From the NCBI GenBank assembly GCA_947650285.1, contig CANTFL010001482.1, positions 124,001 to 188,000 of the forward strand: a stretch of DNA of 64,000 nucleotides, written 5' to 3'. Below are positions 40,659 to 52,500 of this stretch, piece after piece. The notes under the pieces were generated by a model, which saw nothing but the letters and a program-made list of their open reading frames with translations, ran no database searches and was not told the origin of the DNA. Position numbers and translations under genes: made by a program. Source of the stretch: Hyaloperonospora brassicae (Eukaryota; Oomycota; Peronosporomycetes; Peronosporales; Peronosporaceae). Position 1 is the stretch's first letter, and the number at the start of each line of letters is the position of its first letter.

Positions 40659-42476
40659 GCCTCCCCACATAAAACGTAGGATGCGTGCGCATCTTACGCG
40701 GCAATTCGAGTGTGTATGCATTGCCCTTGCGATGCAACGCTCGAAATGTCCCAATGTACATCGGCAGTAGTTTACTACTACCGAAACTAGTGACTGCATG
40801 TCCAGGTAAGTTTACCGTAGACAGTAGTACTAGGTCATTAACTTTAAATGAAAGAACATTTGCTCTTCCATTCTTGTCTGCGTTCCGTTTATGACGGTCC
40901 ACCGCATTTGCGATGGAGTCCGGAACGAAACGGACTCCCGCTTCTCGAGTCAGCAGGAAGCTCTCTGCTGACTCTTTGTTTTGTCTTTCAGTGCGCTTCG
41001 TGCGCACTGCTAAGAGATTGTTCTCGTCTTCAGCGAGGTTGTCTTCTTCCTCGCTGGAATAATCGTTGACGATGCTGAATATACCAGCATCGTTATCATC
41101 ATCCGAGTCAATAATAGCGCCGTCGCTATTATTGAGGTGATTTTCTTCATCGATGTCGACCTGATCGACATCGGCATCATACGTGACGACGTTAGCGTCG
41201 ACACGTGATGAGCAAGAGCCAAAACGGTTTTTGCTCGAGCAAGTCCCTCCCCCCTTATCCAAGAGTCACACTCTAAAAGGGCGGGCACACGTGGATGGCG
41301 TAAACCATTCACGTAAAACGGTGTGTGCTGTGTGGAAGCATGCACCGAATTATTGATGGCGAATTCCACCATGGGTAGGAATTCGCTCCAACTCGGAAAC
41401 GAGTGGACATATCCTCGAAGGATTTCTTTGAGGACACGGTTCGCACGTCCCGTCTGGCCATCTGTTTCGGGATGGTCAGAAGTGGACATCTTCAATCGTG
41501 TTCCCAATGTGCGGAACACGGTTTGCCAAAATGCCGCCGTGAACCGAGGGTCACGGTCGGATAAGAGTTCACGGGGTAACCCGTGGAGTCTAAAGACCGT
41601 GTCTAGAAAGACACGAGCACAACCTTGAGCCTTGATCGACTCAGGGACTGCAGCAAGATGCACCATCTTGCTGAATCGGTCAACAAACACAAGAATACCA
41701 TTATTCTTGTGAGCGTCTTCGGGAAAACCGAAGACGAAGTCCATTGAAACGGACTGCCAGCACTCTGTCGGAACAGGCAGAGGCTGCAATGGCGCACGGG
41801 ATGAAGGACTAGGCTTCACCCGTTGACAAACCTCGCAAGCACGTACGTACTTGCGGACAAACTGATACTGGCGTGGCCAGTAAAAGTCACGACTTACCGT
41901 GAGGTAAGTCTTTTCTCTACCACGATGGTCACCTGTTGGGGCATCGTGACACTCATTCATGATGCGCAATCGCAAATCATTATGAGTGGGGACGACGACA
42001 CGAGGCGTTTCGCCGTCAACGGCTGTATAATATAACAGTCCGTTACGCGTTGTGTACCTATCCGATGAGGATCGGTACAAAGCCGGTAAATCCTTTAATG
42101 ATTTACTGGATGGATGCACCAGATGATCCATTAATCGCGGAAGATCCTTATCTTCTGCGTATGCCTTTCGTACGTCGTCAAGTAAGCTTGACGACGGGAC
42201 ACTGGCTCTCAGTGTCGCAACAGTGGGCTTATCCTCACTGTTGATTTGTACGTCCGGCTCAAATTCGGGCCGGCGCGAGAGCGCATCAGCGACGACGTTG
42301 AGTCGTCCTGGTTTATACTCCACGGAGATGTTATACTCCGCGAAGAAAGACAGCCACCTCGCCATCCTTTGCGAGAGGTATGGGCTGTTTACGGCCGTGC
42401 GTAGTGACGCATGGTCGGTATAGATGATGAACGGTCTATCTCCCAAGAGATAGACCCTGAAACTTAGCCAGTGCAT
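40525..42476 (-). pseudogene. element C RNase H end and integrase
   Basis: A 488-codon frame (42476-41010) covers the end of RNase H, the zinc region and the DDE core (MDFVFGFPED, SDRDPRFTAAFWQ, SDHPETDGQTGRANRVLKE). A second frame (41262-40525) carries the acidic linker (DQVDIDEENHLNNSDGAIID), a helix and the GPY/F module. The frame change is at the same G-rich site as in B. Confidence 0.87.
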
Positions 42477-44117
42477 ACTTCATGGCAAGGAGTTCCTTGT
42501 CATGCACTGGGTAATTGCGCTCAGCTGCTTGCAGCTGACGCGACTGATAACAGATGACGCGCTCCGCGCCATCTGCGTCGAACTGAATAAACGCACAGCC
42601 GATTGCAAAATCGCTGGCGTCACAGACCACATGAAATGGTCTGTCCTGATCTGCAATCGCCAATATCGGCGATTGCATCAAGCTTTGTTTGATACCTTCT
42701 AAGGACACGCTGGCACTCAGCGTTACATGACCACTTGACACTTTTCTTGAGCAAGCAAGAAAGATGTACCGTCATCTCGGCGTAGTTGCGACGACTTGTG
42801 CAAGTACGCCGCTAGACCAAGGAACTTCCTTAGTCCCTTGACATCGACTGGCACTGGCCAGTCGGTGATCGCCTTGATCTTTTCGGGATCAGGGCGTACG
42901 CCATGTTTACCCACGATGCACCCAAGAAGTGATATTTCGCTAGCCGCGAATATACACTTCTTGAGGTTGGCGTACAACTTGTGCTTGCGCATAAGTTGAA
43001 GAACCTGACGAAAGTGAGCTCTGTGAACTTCAACGTCCGTCTTTCCGTCCATAGCCCGGCTATGGACGAACACATCGTCGAAGTAACTCGGTGCAAAGTC
43101 TCGCACCGGTCTCAACAGATTCGTGACGCATCTGTTGAATGTTGCAGGGGCATTACTCAGCCTCTGTGGCATCACTAGCCACTCCCACAGCATACCGCTT
43201 GGAGTACTCATTGCTGTGTACTGGATATCTCATTAACGCATGAGGATCTGACAGAACCCATCCATCAGATCCATGGACGAAAAGATGGTACTCTTTGACA
43301 TACCATCTATGACTACGTCCTTCCTCGGTATCGGCGTCTGATCCAGTATTGTTGCAGCATTCAACTTGTTGAACGCGTGCACTATCCGCCATCCTCCTGT
43401 GGCCTTTCGCACACAGAAGGTCGGAGAGCTGTGAGGGGATGTTGATTCCCTTACATGGCCCGCTGCTAAGCTATCGGCAAAGAACTTGTCGATCGCTAGT
43501 ACTTGTTCACGAGGCAGTGGCCACTGCTTCATGACACAGTACTTCTAGCCCGGTCTGAGCTCGATCTTGTGTCGAGTGCCTTTGTCCTTAGGCAACTCGC
43601 AAGGTACGGATTCAGGGAATACATCCTTGAATTCAATCAAATCCTTATACAAAGGATTTGCCTGAAGTGACTCCCAGGATTGAGACGTGTATCGCTCAAT
43701 CCGAGTCTTCTCATCGAGGACACTTTCGTCCATCGATGAGCTGCTGAGAACCCGTTCGTTCTCAGCAAATACTGTTGCCGACCGAATATCGGCCACATAC
43801 TCATCCTCCGTGACGAGTATGCAGATCTGCTTGACTTTGCCACTGCGCAGATCACGCAAGAACCGTTTCGGTTCTAGCGTTGGCAACTGAGTTATCTCCG
43901 AAGTTAACTTCGGAGGCACAATCAGATCAAGCGTATAAGCGCCAACGCTTGATCCGTCATTAACCAAGACGCTCAACGTCTCGGTTACTTCCTGGTAACT
44001 TCTTTCCACAGGTTGCTGAAGGACTAATCCTTCAGCAAGTGACTCTTGAGGAATTCCTTCCTCAAGTACGTGGAGACTTATTCCCTCGACGTCTTCTGAC
44101 TGTGGCTGTGCAACCAC
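42436..44117 (-). pseudogene. element C reverse transcriptase and RNase H start (broken)
   Basis: Pieces in several frames: 44117-43545 (ends at a TAG that replaces a Ser codon after LRPG), 43532-43233 (STIFSSMDLMDGF), 43211-42723 (YFDDVFVHSRA, KLYANLKKCIF), and 42741-42436 (RNase H VVCDASDFAIGCA). The A-like tract at about 43185-43360 includes one frame change. It cannot make polymerase. Confidence 0.85.
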
Positions 44118-44201
44118 ATTCAGGTACCGATCCTCTACGGTCGACTCTCCAGTCAGCCTAGGATGATCTTGTTGCCCTTTGGAGGCAACATGTTTCTTCT
44201 T

Positions 44202-45031
44202 TCAAAGATGCTGCCCGCTAGGCATGCATCCATGTCCCGGTCCACTCGAATAATTTGAGTGGTGGACCTTCGGCGCTGCCTGTACTTCTGTATAGCCGCC
44301 GGGAGCTTGCTCCACAGTGTAGTGATCAGCTACGCCGAGGTCTTGCGCAGTCGTGCTAACGACCCAACCGCAAGTGAGGCCATCGCACTCACTCGCAGAA
44401 CATCCACACGCTTGTGGACGCTCCATGACGTTCATCAGATGGCCATCTGATGAACAAGTGGCAGGCATCTTCACGGATCGATGCTGCCAGCTCACCCTTG
44501 GCTCGTACCTTCTGATCCAAGGTAATCTCAGGATGACATCAAATTTGTTATCCAGATCTAGTACGATGAATTCATCACCGTACTGTTCGCCCTCTACCGT
44601 GTCAGTGGATTACTACTACACGTTTCTCGACGGTTATCGATGCGCCTGTTGCAAGGCGCACCGTCATCCTTGTGAGGGGAATGTCGCGCTCAACGAACTT
44701 GAGCCTACGACCCTCTAGTGACTCGCTGACGAACAAAGTTGTTCGACGCCCCACAGTCTACTAGGGCACGAAGCGACAAATCATTTGTCGCTTCCAACTT
44801 CGAGGAGATGAGCGAAACGTCATCACCAGGTGCAGAGACACACAATGATTGTGTATCTGGAGCAACTTTCGTCAAGAGATTTGCAAATTCTCTTGAGGTT
44901 GCTGGGTCAGTAGGGCGCTCCGCCCCTACTGACCCTGTCCATTTTTTGATGGTCCGTCTCGCTGTTGCGGCTTCGAAACAGCGCTGGACCCACGCCCATT
45001 GCCCTTCTTGGCGAATGGTCGTCCATTTCAA
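44202..45031 (-). pseudogene. element C protease (frameshifted)
   Basis: Retropepsin with LRALVDCGASNNFV near 44745, then a frame change and the trailing CSSDGHLMNVMERPQACGC linker at 44202-44495. Equivalent to 35156-35892 in B. Confidence 0.72.
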
Positions 45032-46081
45032 TAAGTACTGTTTGGTACTGGGCGTGGAGCACTACACTCGTATGCGTAGTGCCCTAGCTTTTGACAGCGA
45101 TTGCACCTCTGCAATCGCTTGTTGTTTGAAGAGCGAGGTCTCTCGCTCTCAACATAGCAGAGGTTCATTGGTCTTGGACCTCCGATCTCTTGTCGTCTTA
45201 GTGGACGGTAAGAGTTTGAGCTAGCATGGGCCTGTCTCATGCTAAAGTCTTCCTGTTCCGCGGATGATATCGCTTCTTCAAGCGTATTCAGCTCAAGGCG
45301 GAACAGGTGGCTCCTGACGGGCCCTTCTGCGAGCCCTTGCATGAACACCGTAATCAACGTGTGTTCATGGACTGGGTTAGCAGTTATACTACTCGCGAGG
45401 AGTCGTATATGTTGTGCGTAATCGTGCACATCACGCTTACCCTGCTTGAGTTTCAGGAGCTCTGAACGAGCCCTGAACTCAGCCCGTGGCGGCTCAATCG
45501 TTTGTCTGAGCCGGGCTTGAATTCATCTAGCGACCTAAACACATTTGGGTCGCTACTCTCGAGCCCCAGGGACCAATTTTTGGCACGCCCTGCCAAGTGG
45601 GTCTAAGCAAATGTGAGTTTCATTTGCCCATCTTCGACGCGACGAGCCCTTAGGGCTCTGTCGAGTTCGACAAACCATAGTAACAGGGAGTCCTCCGGGA
45701 CTCCACTGTACTTGGAGATGTCGACTTTCATGAATTCGGGACGACGCGCATGCGCCGTCCCAGCCCACAGCAGCATGGAATTGCTGCTGTCTCAACAGCT
45801 CCGTCTGTTGAGCACCGAGTTCTCTCAACTGCTCGGCCTGTTGAGAGCCTTGCTGGTGAAGCAAGGCTACTTTCTCCCTCTCGACGAGCAAGTTCATTTT
45901 GAATAAATTTGGCGATAGCGGCATGTTGTTGGTCTCTGTCTAGAGACTCCAACATGGTGCTGATGACGAATTCGCCTACGGTAGAACTCATTCGTTCTAC
46001 CGCACCCCATTCGATGTCACTCAAATGGGTAAACCCTTCACGCGTGGCGTGAAAGGTGTCTTCTTCATCCAACATGTTCAT
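45028..46081 (-). pseudogene. element C gag (frameshifted)
   Basis: Starts MNMLDEEDTF at 46081; contains the capsid core region absent from B (about 45447-45604) and the zinc knuckle CNRCQKLGHYAYEC (45028-45429). Frame changes occur near 45900, 45730 and 45550. It shows the full gag extent of the family, about 350 codons. Confidence 0.82.
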
Positions 46082-46125
46082 GTTGGATGTTGTGGTCCTT
46101 GGAAGGACTACAAAGTGCTACCAGG

Positions 46126-46516
46126 TGTAACGGGGCACACCCTTGCGTAACTTAATGCAAGGGTATCGGTGCCCCGACAGACGTACACAAGGCAAGCGAG
46201 GAAGCGTAGATTAGGGAAAAGTAAAACTGTTGTATTAATATAATTAAGTCTGTTTTGCTACTGTCTCTTTGTTTAACCTGACTTAATGATGTTGATATAA
46301 CTGAGTGTATGGTGACGTCTCGTCACCACTCATTGCGCGCGTCCTGCGGCGATTGGTGGGTTGATATCATCAAGATATCAACCAATGAACAGACTCTTTG
46401 GTCGACCCTTCAACATCACCACTTCGGTGATATTGTTTAAAGAATATTCAACTTCATATTCTTTAGTGTCACTTTTCTTAAAATGACAATTCCATGTAAC
46501 GGGCTGCCCCGTTACA
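46126..46516 (-). repeat. element C 5' LTR
   Basis: 391 bp, TGTAACGGGG to CCCCGTTACA. The hairpin near its right end differs from other copies (GTCA...TTTTCTTAAAA...TGAC). Primer motif TGGTAGCAC on the minus strand at 46115-46123. Confidence 0.94.
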
Positions 46517-47179
46517 TCGAGCGTAGTGCCAATCGCCGCATTTGAAGCTGTAGTCTAGCTGTAAGTCCATGGAAGACGCACGATGTGGTTGCTACATCTA
46601 CGGAAGCTTGTGGGATGATTGCTACAAAAGTCAGAGCAGATCTCATCTGATGCGAGCTTATGCTGGACGGACGGACGGGTTTTCCTTGACAAACAGCACC
46701 CTTGTTGTCCAACTGCCTGAATAGCAATCAGAATCGTGGAGAGAGTATACCTAGCGCGACAGCATTGGTGACTCGATGTTGCTGTCCTGGTGTCATAGCC
46801 GTCCACGCATTTGCGGCTCGTGGGCCAACGCTTGAGCATGTCGTTACGTGTGCTGTTTGTTGGGAAGGAGCCGCGTCCAAACGCGATACGTGCGCTGACC
46901 TGGCAAGTGCTTGTACCTACTATTCATACTCGTGTCGTGTGGTGGCACGTCGGATGTTCACACTGCTATCGGTGACGTCGCTAAACGTGTGCGGACGCTA
47001 CAAAAGTGCCCACGAGTTTGCAAACACCATTTGACCTACCTGCTCGGATTAATCTTAGCACAACACAGGTCTGTTCCACGAATGGCATGTATTGTTGATT
47101 TCGCTTATCTACAGGCGGCTGCTAGTGACGGATAGAGTCACGAAGAACCGGCACTCGTGTCACTTGCCCGTTTTCGTTT
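46517..47179. other. right host flank of element C
   Basis: Starts with the target duplication TCGAG. 46517-46570 on the minus strand holds the first codons of the interrupted unknown gene (ATG at 46570). The rest has no supported gene; small frames on both strands look like chance. Confidence 0.5.
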
Positions 47180-49004
47180 TCAGTTCGTATGATCTTTACG
47201 ATACAAAGAATACTCTATCAGAAGCTTCTTCTCGCACCGTTCCTCGAACACATGACCACCATTTCCACGTTTTCCAGGTCGTACAGCTCTTTTCTTTCTT
47301 GCATTCATGATCTCGTCGCGCAGCATGTCAAGAGTAGTACCTATCTTCATCAAATACTCATACAGCTTTTCATTCAGATCTTCGAATGTTTTTCTGCGCC
47401 CCCCCGTTGATTTACTAATCAGTAGTGCAGCCTGACGACCCCCAAACCTCTTCGTGAGCTGCTCGACGATGACTGAATGTTGATCTTTATGTTTTCGGGC
47501 AATGGTGCCGATGACCAGGAGTAACATATCCACGTTTTTGTCGTTTATGACTCCCGTCGTTCCTGATGGGACACCTAGCTTCTCAGCAGCGTCTTCAACC
47601 GTCTTCAAGTTCGCAATATACTCCATTCGCACGGTCGCCACATATTTTTTGTTTTTCTTGTTGAGATTCAGGATCGACAGGATAGATGCGAGTTCGGCAT
47701 CGTCCCCAATGCATCTCGACATCACTTCTCGCAACGTAAGTTCTTTGCTGTCGTGGATCGTGTTGTATGTCTCCCTGTAACTGTCCAGACTGCCAAGGTC
47801 CAGGGATGAAACATGGCTTCTCTTGCGACCGTCCCTGTTCTTATATGCATCGGCCTTGACTTGCTGGAGCCTGATTTTGAACAACGCACTGGGATGCATC
47901 TCAAATCGCATTATTGCCTCTTCTCCTAATTCCGCCTGCTGTGCAAGAAAAGATTGGTCAACCTTTGCTGTCGATTTTCGCCTGGTGTGCAAGAAAAGAC
48001 TGGGTGGCCTTAGCTGTCAATTCCGCCTGGTGTGCAAGAAAAGACTGGGTAGCCTTAGCTGTCAATTCCGCCTGGTTTGCAAGAAAAGACTGGGTAGCCT
48101 TAGCTGTCAGTTCCGCCTGGTGTGCAAGAAAAGAATCGCGAGCCTCTGCAGTCATTTTAGCCTGGTTTGCAAGAAAAAAGTCGCGAGCCTGAGCCGTCGT
48201 TTTCGCCACGTATGCACGAACATATTTGTGAGCCTTAGCTGTCAAATCCGCCTCGATTCCAATAAAAGAACGGCGAGCCTGAGCCGTCGTTTCCTCCAGG
48301 TGTGCAAGAAAATCTTGGCGAGTCTTTGCTATCATTATCTCCTGGTGTTTGAGAATCATTTCGTGAGCCTTAACTAATGTTTGCGCCTGGTCTGCAAGAA
48401 TAAATTGGTGACCATCTGCTGTCATTTCCGCCTGGAGTGAAAGAAAATATTGGGGAGTTTCCACTCCCATTTCCGCCTGACGTGCAAAAAAATCTTGGTG
48501 AACCGTTGCTCCCATTTCCGCCTCATGTGCAAGAAATACTTGGCGAGCCTCTGCGATCAGTCTGGGTCCTTTTTCGAGTTTGTTTTGCAGCCAGCGATCA
48601 ACAATTTGAGCGTGTTCCGGCAGCTGCTCTGTTGTCATGTGTGCCGATTCTGAACGAAAAAGGTGTCGGATAGCATTCTCATCGAATTCTCGCAACACGT
48701 TTACAGGAAAGTTCTCGACCGCGAGCTCCACCGGATATTGCGCATGCAACTTTTCCACGAGACGAGCAACTGCGCTGTTAACTGATGATGGAATCCATGG
48801 CTCTGGCATCCTCTCTTCGACCGCCGTGGTCTCGTGTGGACCCAGCCTCTGCTCAACAGGGACGTCATCGCAGCACGCGTCAGAGGAACGAAGACTTGCC
48901 GGGGGAGCACCTTCCGTCGTCGTCGAGTTGGACGTCTTCGTAGAGTTCGCGCTGTGTGCTAGAACCGCAGTGAACACGACGAGCGTGAACGTGTGGAGGC
49001 GCAT
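47180..49004 (-). pseudogene. secreted repeat protein with RXLR-like/EER leader (frameshifted)
   Basis: ATG at 49004. The first 18 or so residues (MRLHTFTLVVFTAVLAHS) are a signal peptide. After it come QRLG and, 8 residues on, EER: a degenerate RXLR-EER arrangement typical of effectors that oomycetes secrete toward host plants. Residues from about 145 form 14 tandem 15-residue repeats (consensus SFLAHQAELTAKATQ) that are Ala-rich and helical. Then comes a ~230-residue charged, non-repetitive C-terminal domain with helices (FEDLNEKLYEYLMKIGTTL). In repeat 13 an A-run (about 47985) is one base too long, so the frame ends at 47958 and the C-terminal part is open in another frame (47992-47180). 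It could be a pseudogene or a sequencing error in a homopolymer. No WY or CRN domain is recognised; target unknown. Confidence 0.75.
47910..48570 (-). repeat. 45-bp tandem repeats coding for 15-residue units
   Basis: About 14 copies of a 45-bp unit. The three copies nearest 48000-48110 are nearly identical at DNA level, the rest diverged progressively toward the N-terminus, which suggests recent expansion at one end. The frameshift lies in the copy next to this young block. Confidence 0.85.
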
Positions 49005-49129
49005 CGTCGGTGATGTCGTTGTCCGTCTCGAGCGAGGGAGGGAGCAAATGTTTAAGTGCCAACACGTCCGAGTCGCACGTCCGTGTTCTTAAGAAAAAGA
49101 GCGCCCAGAATGGAAGGTGGTGAGCCTCT

Positions 49130-49561
49130 TACATAATATTATTATTATTATCCTTTGTGACAATATGACAATCGAGAATATAAAGTTTAATAGTCTCACT
49201 ACAACATCGATAAGGTCAGTAATATTGTTGAGACGACCTAAATGACTACTCATTGGTTGATATTGTGCTTAAATCAACCCTTCAATCGCTGCTAGACGCG
49301 CGCAATGGGTGGTTAGCAGACGTCATCATAGATTCGGTTCTATTAATATACTTAAGTTAGGTTAAATTAAACACAAATGATATTGGGCTCAATTGTATTA
49401 GATAACAGTTTTACTTTTACTACGACTACAGTCTTTGTCTTAGTTGTTTACCCTTCCTCTGTGCAGTGTATAGAGGTAACATGGCAGTAACCTCCACTGT
49501 TGTCAGTGAAAGTTGGCTCCGTACTGGTAGTCCAGTACGTAGCTGGTGGTGCCCTGTTACA
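49130..49561 (+). repeat. decayed solo LTR, opposite orientation
   Basis: Reverse complement of the B/C LTR family: GACGCGCGCAATGGGTGG matches the LTR core CATTGCGCGCGTC region, and AGAATATAAAG and GGTGCCCTGTTACA match the ends. The right end is at 49561; the left end is uncertain by about 20 bp. Neither primer site nor coding sequence follows it. Confidence 0.7.
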
Positions 49562-52500
49562 TCCCCGTTATGATGGAGCAGTTAGATGGTCTCACCCTGG
49601 TCTGACATCCGGCTGATGAGTGGCTACACATGGGTCGTGAGCGAAATGGTGACCATACCGTTGATTCTCGCTTCGTGTCGTACTCTCTAATGTGTTTCTT
49701 GCAGATAGAAATGTGCGAATTTACACAGCTCATCATAATACTTTGTCACATACCAGAGCTAAGTCACCGTCGATGCGTTTACTCCGATGTTTTACTCTTG
49801 AATTATTTACTTCCCACATATTCCATTATACGTAAATAGTTAAGAGTAAGGTCAGTTTTAGGCTCAGTTTTAGCATTCTTAGCTCTTCTGAGACCATATT
49901 AGGCAGACACATCGTCGTCGCCACTTAGATGGGTAACGTCACCCACTTTATCTATTATGTAATTGATATTTGCAGAAAACAGAACAAATCATTTGATACG
50001 ACTCTGGACAATAAAATGGATCCAGATGATGCCTATTGCATGTTTTTGGCTACTTCTGTATGCACTACGATGTCTCAACTGATTGCACGTCAAGCAAAGT
50101 GCGCGACAGTACTTCAAAAATCCACTTTATATGCTATTTGACTCTTCTTGGATTAAAATCGTGCGACTGGAATTACCCCCATATAAAGAATGTAGCAGAA
50201 CGATCGAGTTTTATTGATTGACAATATATGTTGCTTAAGTATTTCTAGTATAACCACACTTTATAAATAATTCCTATTTTAACAGTTTCACGATGTCGCT
50301 CACTCCACACACAGAGTGCACCTCGGTAAGACGCACACGACTCGCAAATTAGCCAACTGGCGCTTTCCAAAATCCTTTTTAACCAATCAATCGACATTTT
50401 GACTGCCACTGAGTATGTATGACCCATCATCAGGTTGCAGCAATATTTCCACAAATAATACAATCGGTATCGAACATGTGGGCCATATACTGTCAAAACG
50501 CGAGCCTTTATTGAGCATGTAATCACGGGTACAACTAGATCAAAACTTACTGACTTACTTAGGCTCGTGAAATCGTTTATGTAATCATTAGGCACGTGAG
50601 CTTGTTTGTTTTACCGTTTTTGACCTCTAGCAGCAACTATTTTAATTAGAATGTGTATATGGATAATTGAAAAAAACAAAAAAATTAGATACGTGCGCAT
50701 ATTCATAGGTCTTTAAATAATTAAATGCAAAATGTGCTGTAAATGCTTCTATAGAATTTCACATAAATCATATATAGCTCAGTCTTTCGTATGATACGTC
50801 ATACTACTTTGAGCCTATTCATAAGGATTCAACGATATCACCAACTATTAATGAGTAAATAAAATTCCAAACTAGATCGTTGTGTCGCATTGACATTTTC
50901 GATAAACTTTAGATTACTTAGCACTCGGCGAGTCTACAGAACAATACTATTAATTCTCCGCCGCATGTTGATTGCGAATGTATAATGATAGTACGGTAGC
51001 TTAGCTACGATTCATCTTGAGTTTTAAGAGGTATTTTGACATATCTGGGGTTATCTCTGAACCCTTATAAGCTGCTTATTAGATGCATACACAGTGCTTT
51101 CTCACTAATCAATTGAATGCTCTCATGTAATCTTAATGCACAAATTTTGGCGACTTCGAGTTGACACTTACAAATTTCCTCTGAGTGAGGTCAATATAAT
51201 TTGCTGGCAGCTTCGTTGATCCATGTTGCCAGATATGTTTGTCGGATCTCTTCCGATGGTTTTTCTGTAGCAAAGCTTACCATTTTTTGTGGCAACAGGA
51301 AAGTGTTGTCGTCAAAACGTGGCTTGGTCCGTTTACTTTAATAGCGACTTCAGTATCTACCATTTGGGAATGAAAGATTTCGTACGAATCGATCCAATAA
51401 TATACACACCAAACGTCAATCAGACGGAACTACAATGGTGCAAAATTGTACGCTGTAACAAAGCATCCAACCCCTATCGTTAACAAATAGATTTTCGTAT
51501 CATAAAAATGTACACGATGATAAGTTTTGCCCAACAGCTATAAATGGAATATACAATCTACTGGATACAATCTAAGTAGGTGTTTCTCTGTATAGACGAA
51601 ACGTGTCGGCTCCTAGTGTACGTACCTAGAAGAGATTGGTATATCTATAATTGATGCAACATATGTACATGCACTTCTACGTATCATTCTTTCCGATTGT
51701 TCAACTCATGTGCCAATTATTTTATCAATTTACAGCTCGTACCGTAGAATTATGACCCCCTAACAGCTCACAGCAATTGTAGCTTTTCCACATAAGTCAT
51801 GAATTTTTTGGACCGTGTTATGCCACCCGATACAGATGAGGCAAGTTGACGTTGAAATAATCACTCACTTACTCATTGAGCTTTTAGCTCATGCCTTAAA
51901 TGTCACACTTCGAGCAAAGGGTATTATTTTTAGATTCTCGTCATTAGCATGCAATTTTGAAAAAACGGTAATGCTTCTATTAATTACTCCAATAAAAAAC
52001 AGCGCAAATGTATTTGGTTGCAAACATGATTACATATGAGTGGACGGAATTATATGCTTCGGCAGCTCTCTCCATTGTTTTCACTCTTCATATTTGCTCA
52101 TTCGCATACATGTGTTAATTTATGTCCGTATGTCATTTGTGGTAGATCTGCAGATCTGAGTATTACTTATGAGATATAACATAGTGACCTCCTACTTATT
52201 TCTTAGTGTTCCTAACACATATCAAGTCGCTAGGAATCCATGCTCTGACCTCGTCCAAAACTTGTGGTTCCCATCTGTGACATTCTAACAACTCCTGCAT
52301 ATTTTTTCTGTAAATTGACATTGGGGCACGTTTCTGTGCTTCTGTCGAGGAACTTCTTTGGCCAGTCCAGATTTACATATTAAGGTCAGGAGAATTATAA
52401 TTACGAGACGTGCAGGGTCATCATTTGCATCTTTGCACGTGCGACACTATAGATATCTTAAATAGAAGGCATGTAATCGCTCGACATGGTTAAAATACTT

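Larger units (their letters stand above)
37373..46516. repeat. tandem duplication, unit 2 (host fragment + element C)
   Basis: Begins with host sequence equivalent to 28391 joined through about 7 bases to the outer end of the B LTR, and ends with the right LTR of C. The true right host flank of the original insertion follows at 46517 (TCGAG, matching the left CCGAG with one mismatch). Confidence 0.85.
38540..46516 (-). mobile_element. Gypsy (chromodomain) LTR retrotransposon C, decayed
   Basis: 8.0 kb, minus strand, LTRs 38540-38933 and 46126-46516. Target duplication CCGAG/TCGAG (one mismatch). Same gene order as B and very similar, but with intact gag length and more breaks in pol. A tract around 43185-43360 matches element A better than B, so the element is mosaic. 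Confidence 0.95.

Noticed and set aside
47823..48377. Plus-strand frame opposite the 15-residue repeats (QFRLVCKKRLGSLSC text)
   Set aside because: Shadow of the tandem repeat on the coding strand; the minus strand has the signal peptide and the ATG.
50245..50595. 116-codon frame in the AT-rich region
   Set aside because: No recognised domain, no conserved neighbours, and of a length expected by chance in 7.6 kb.
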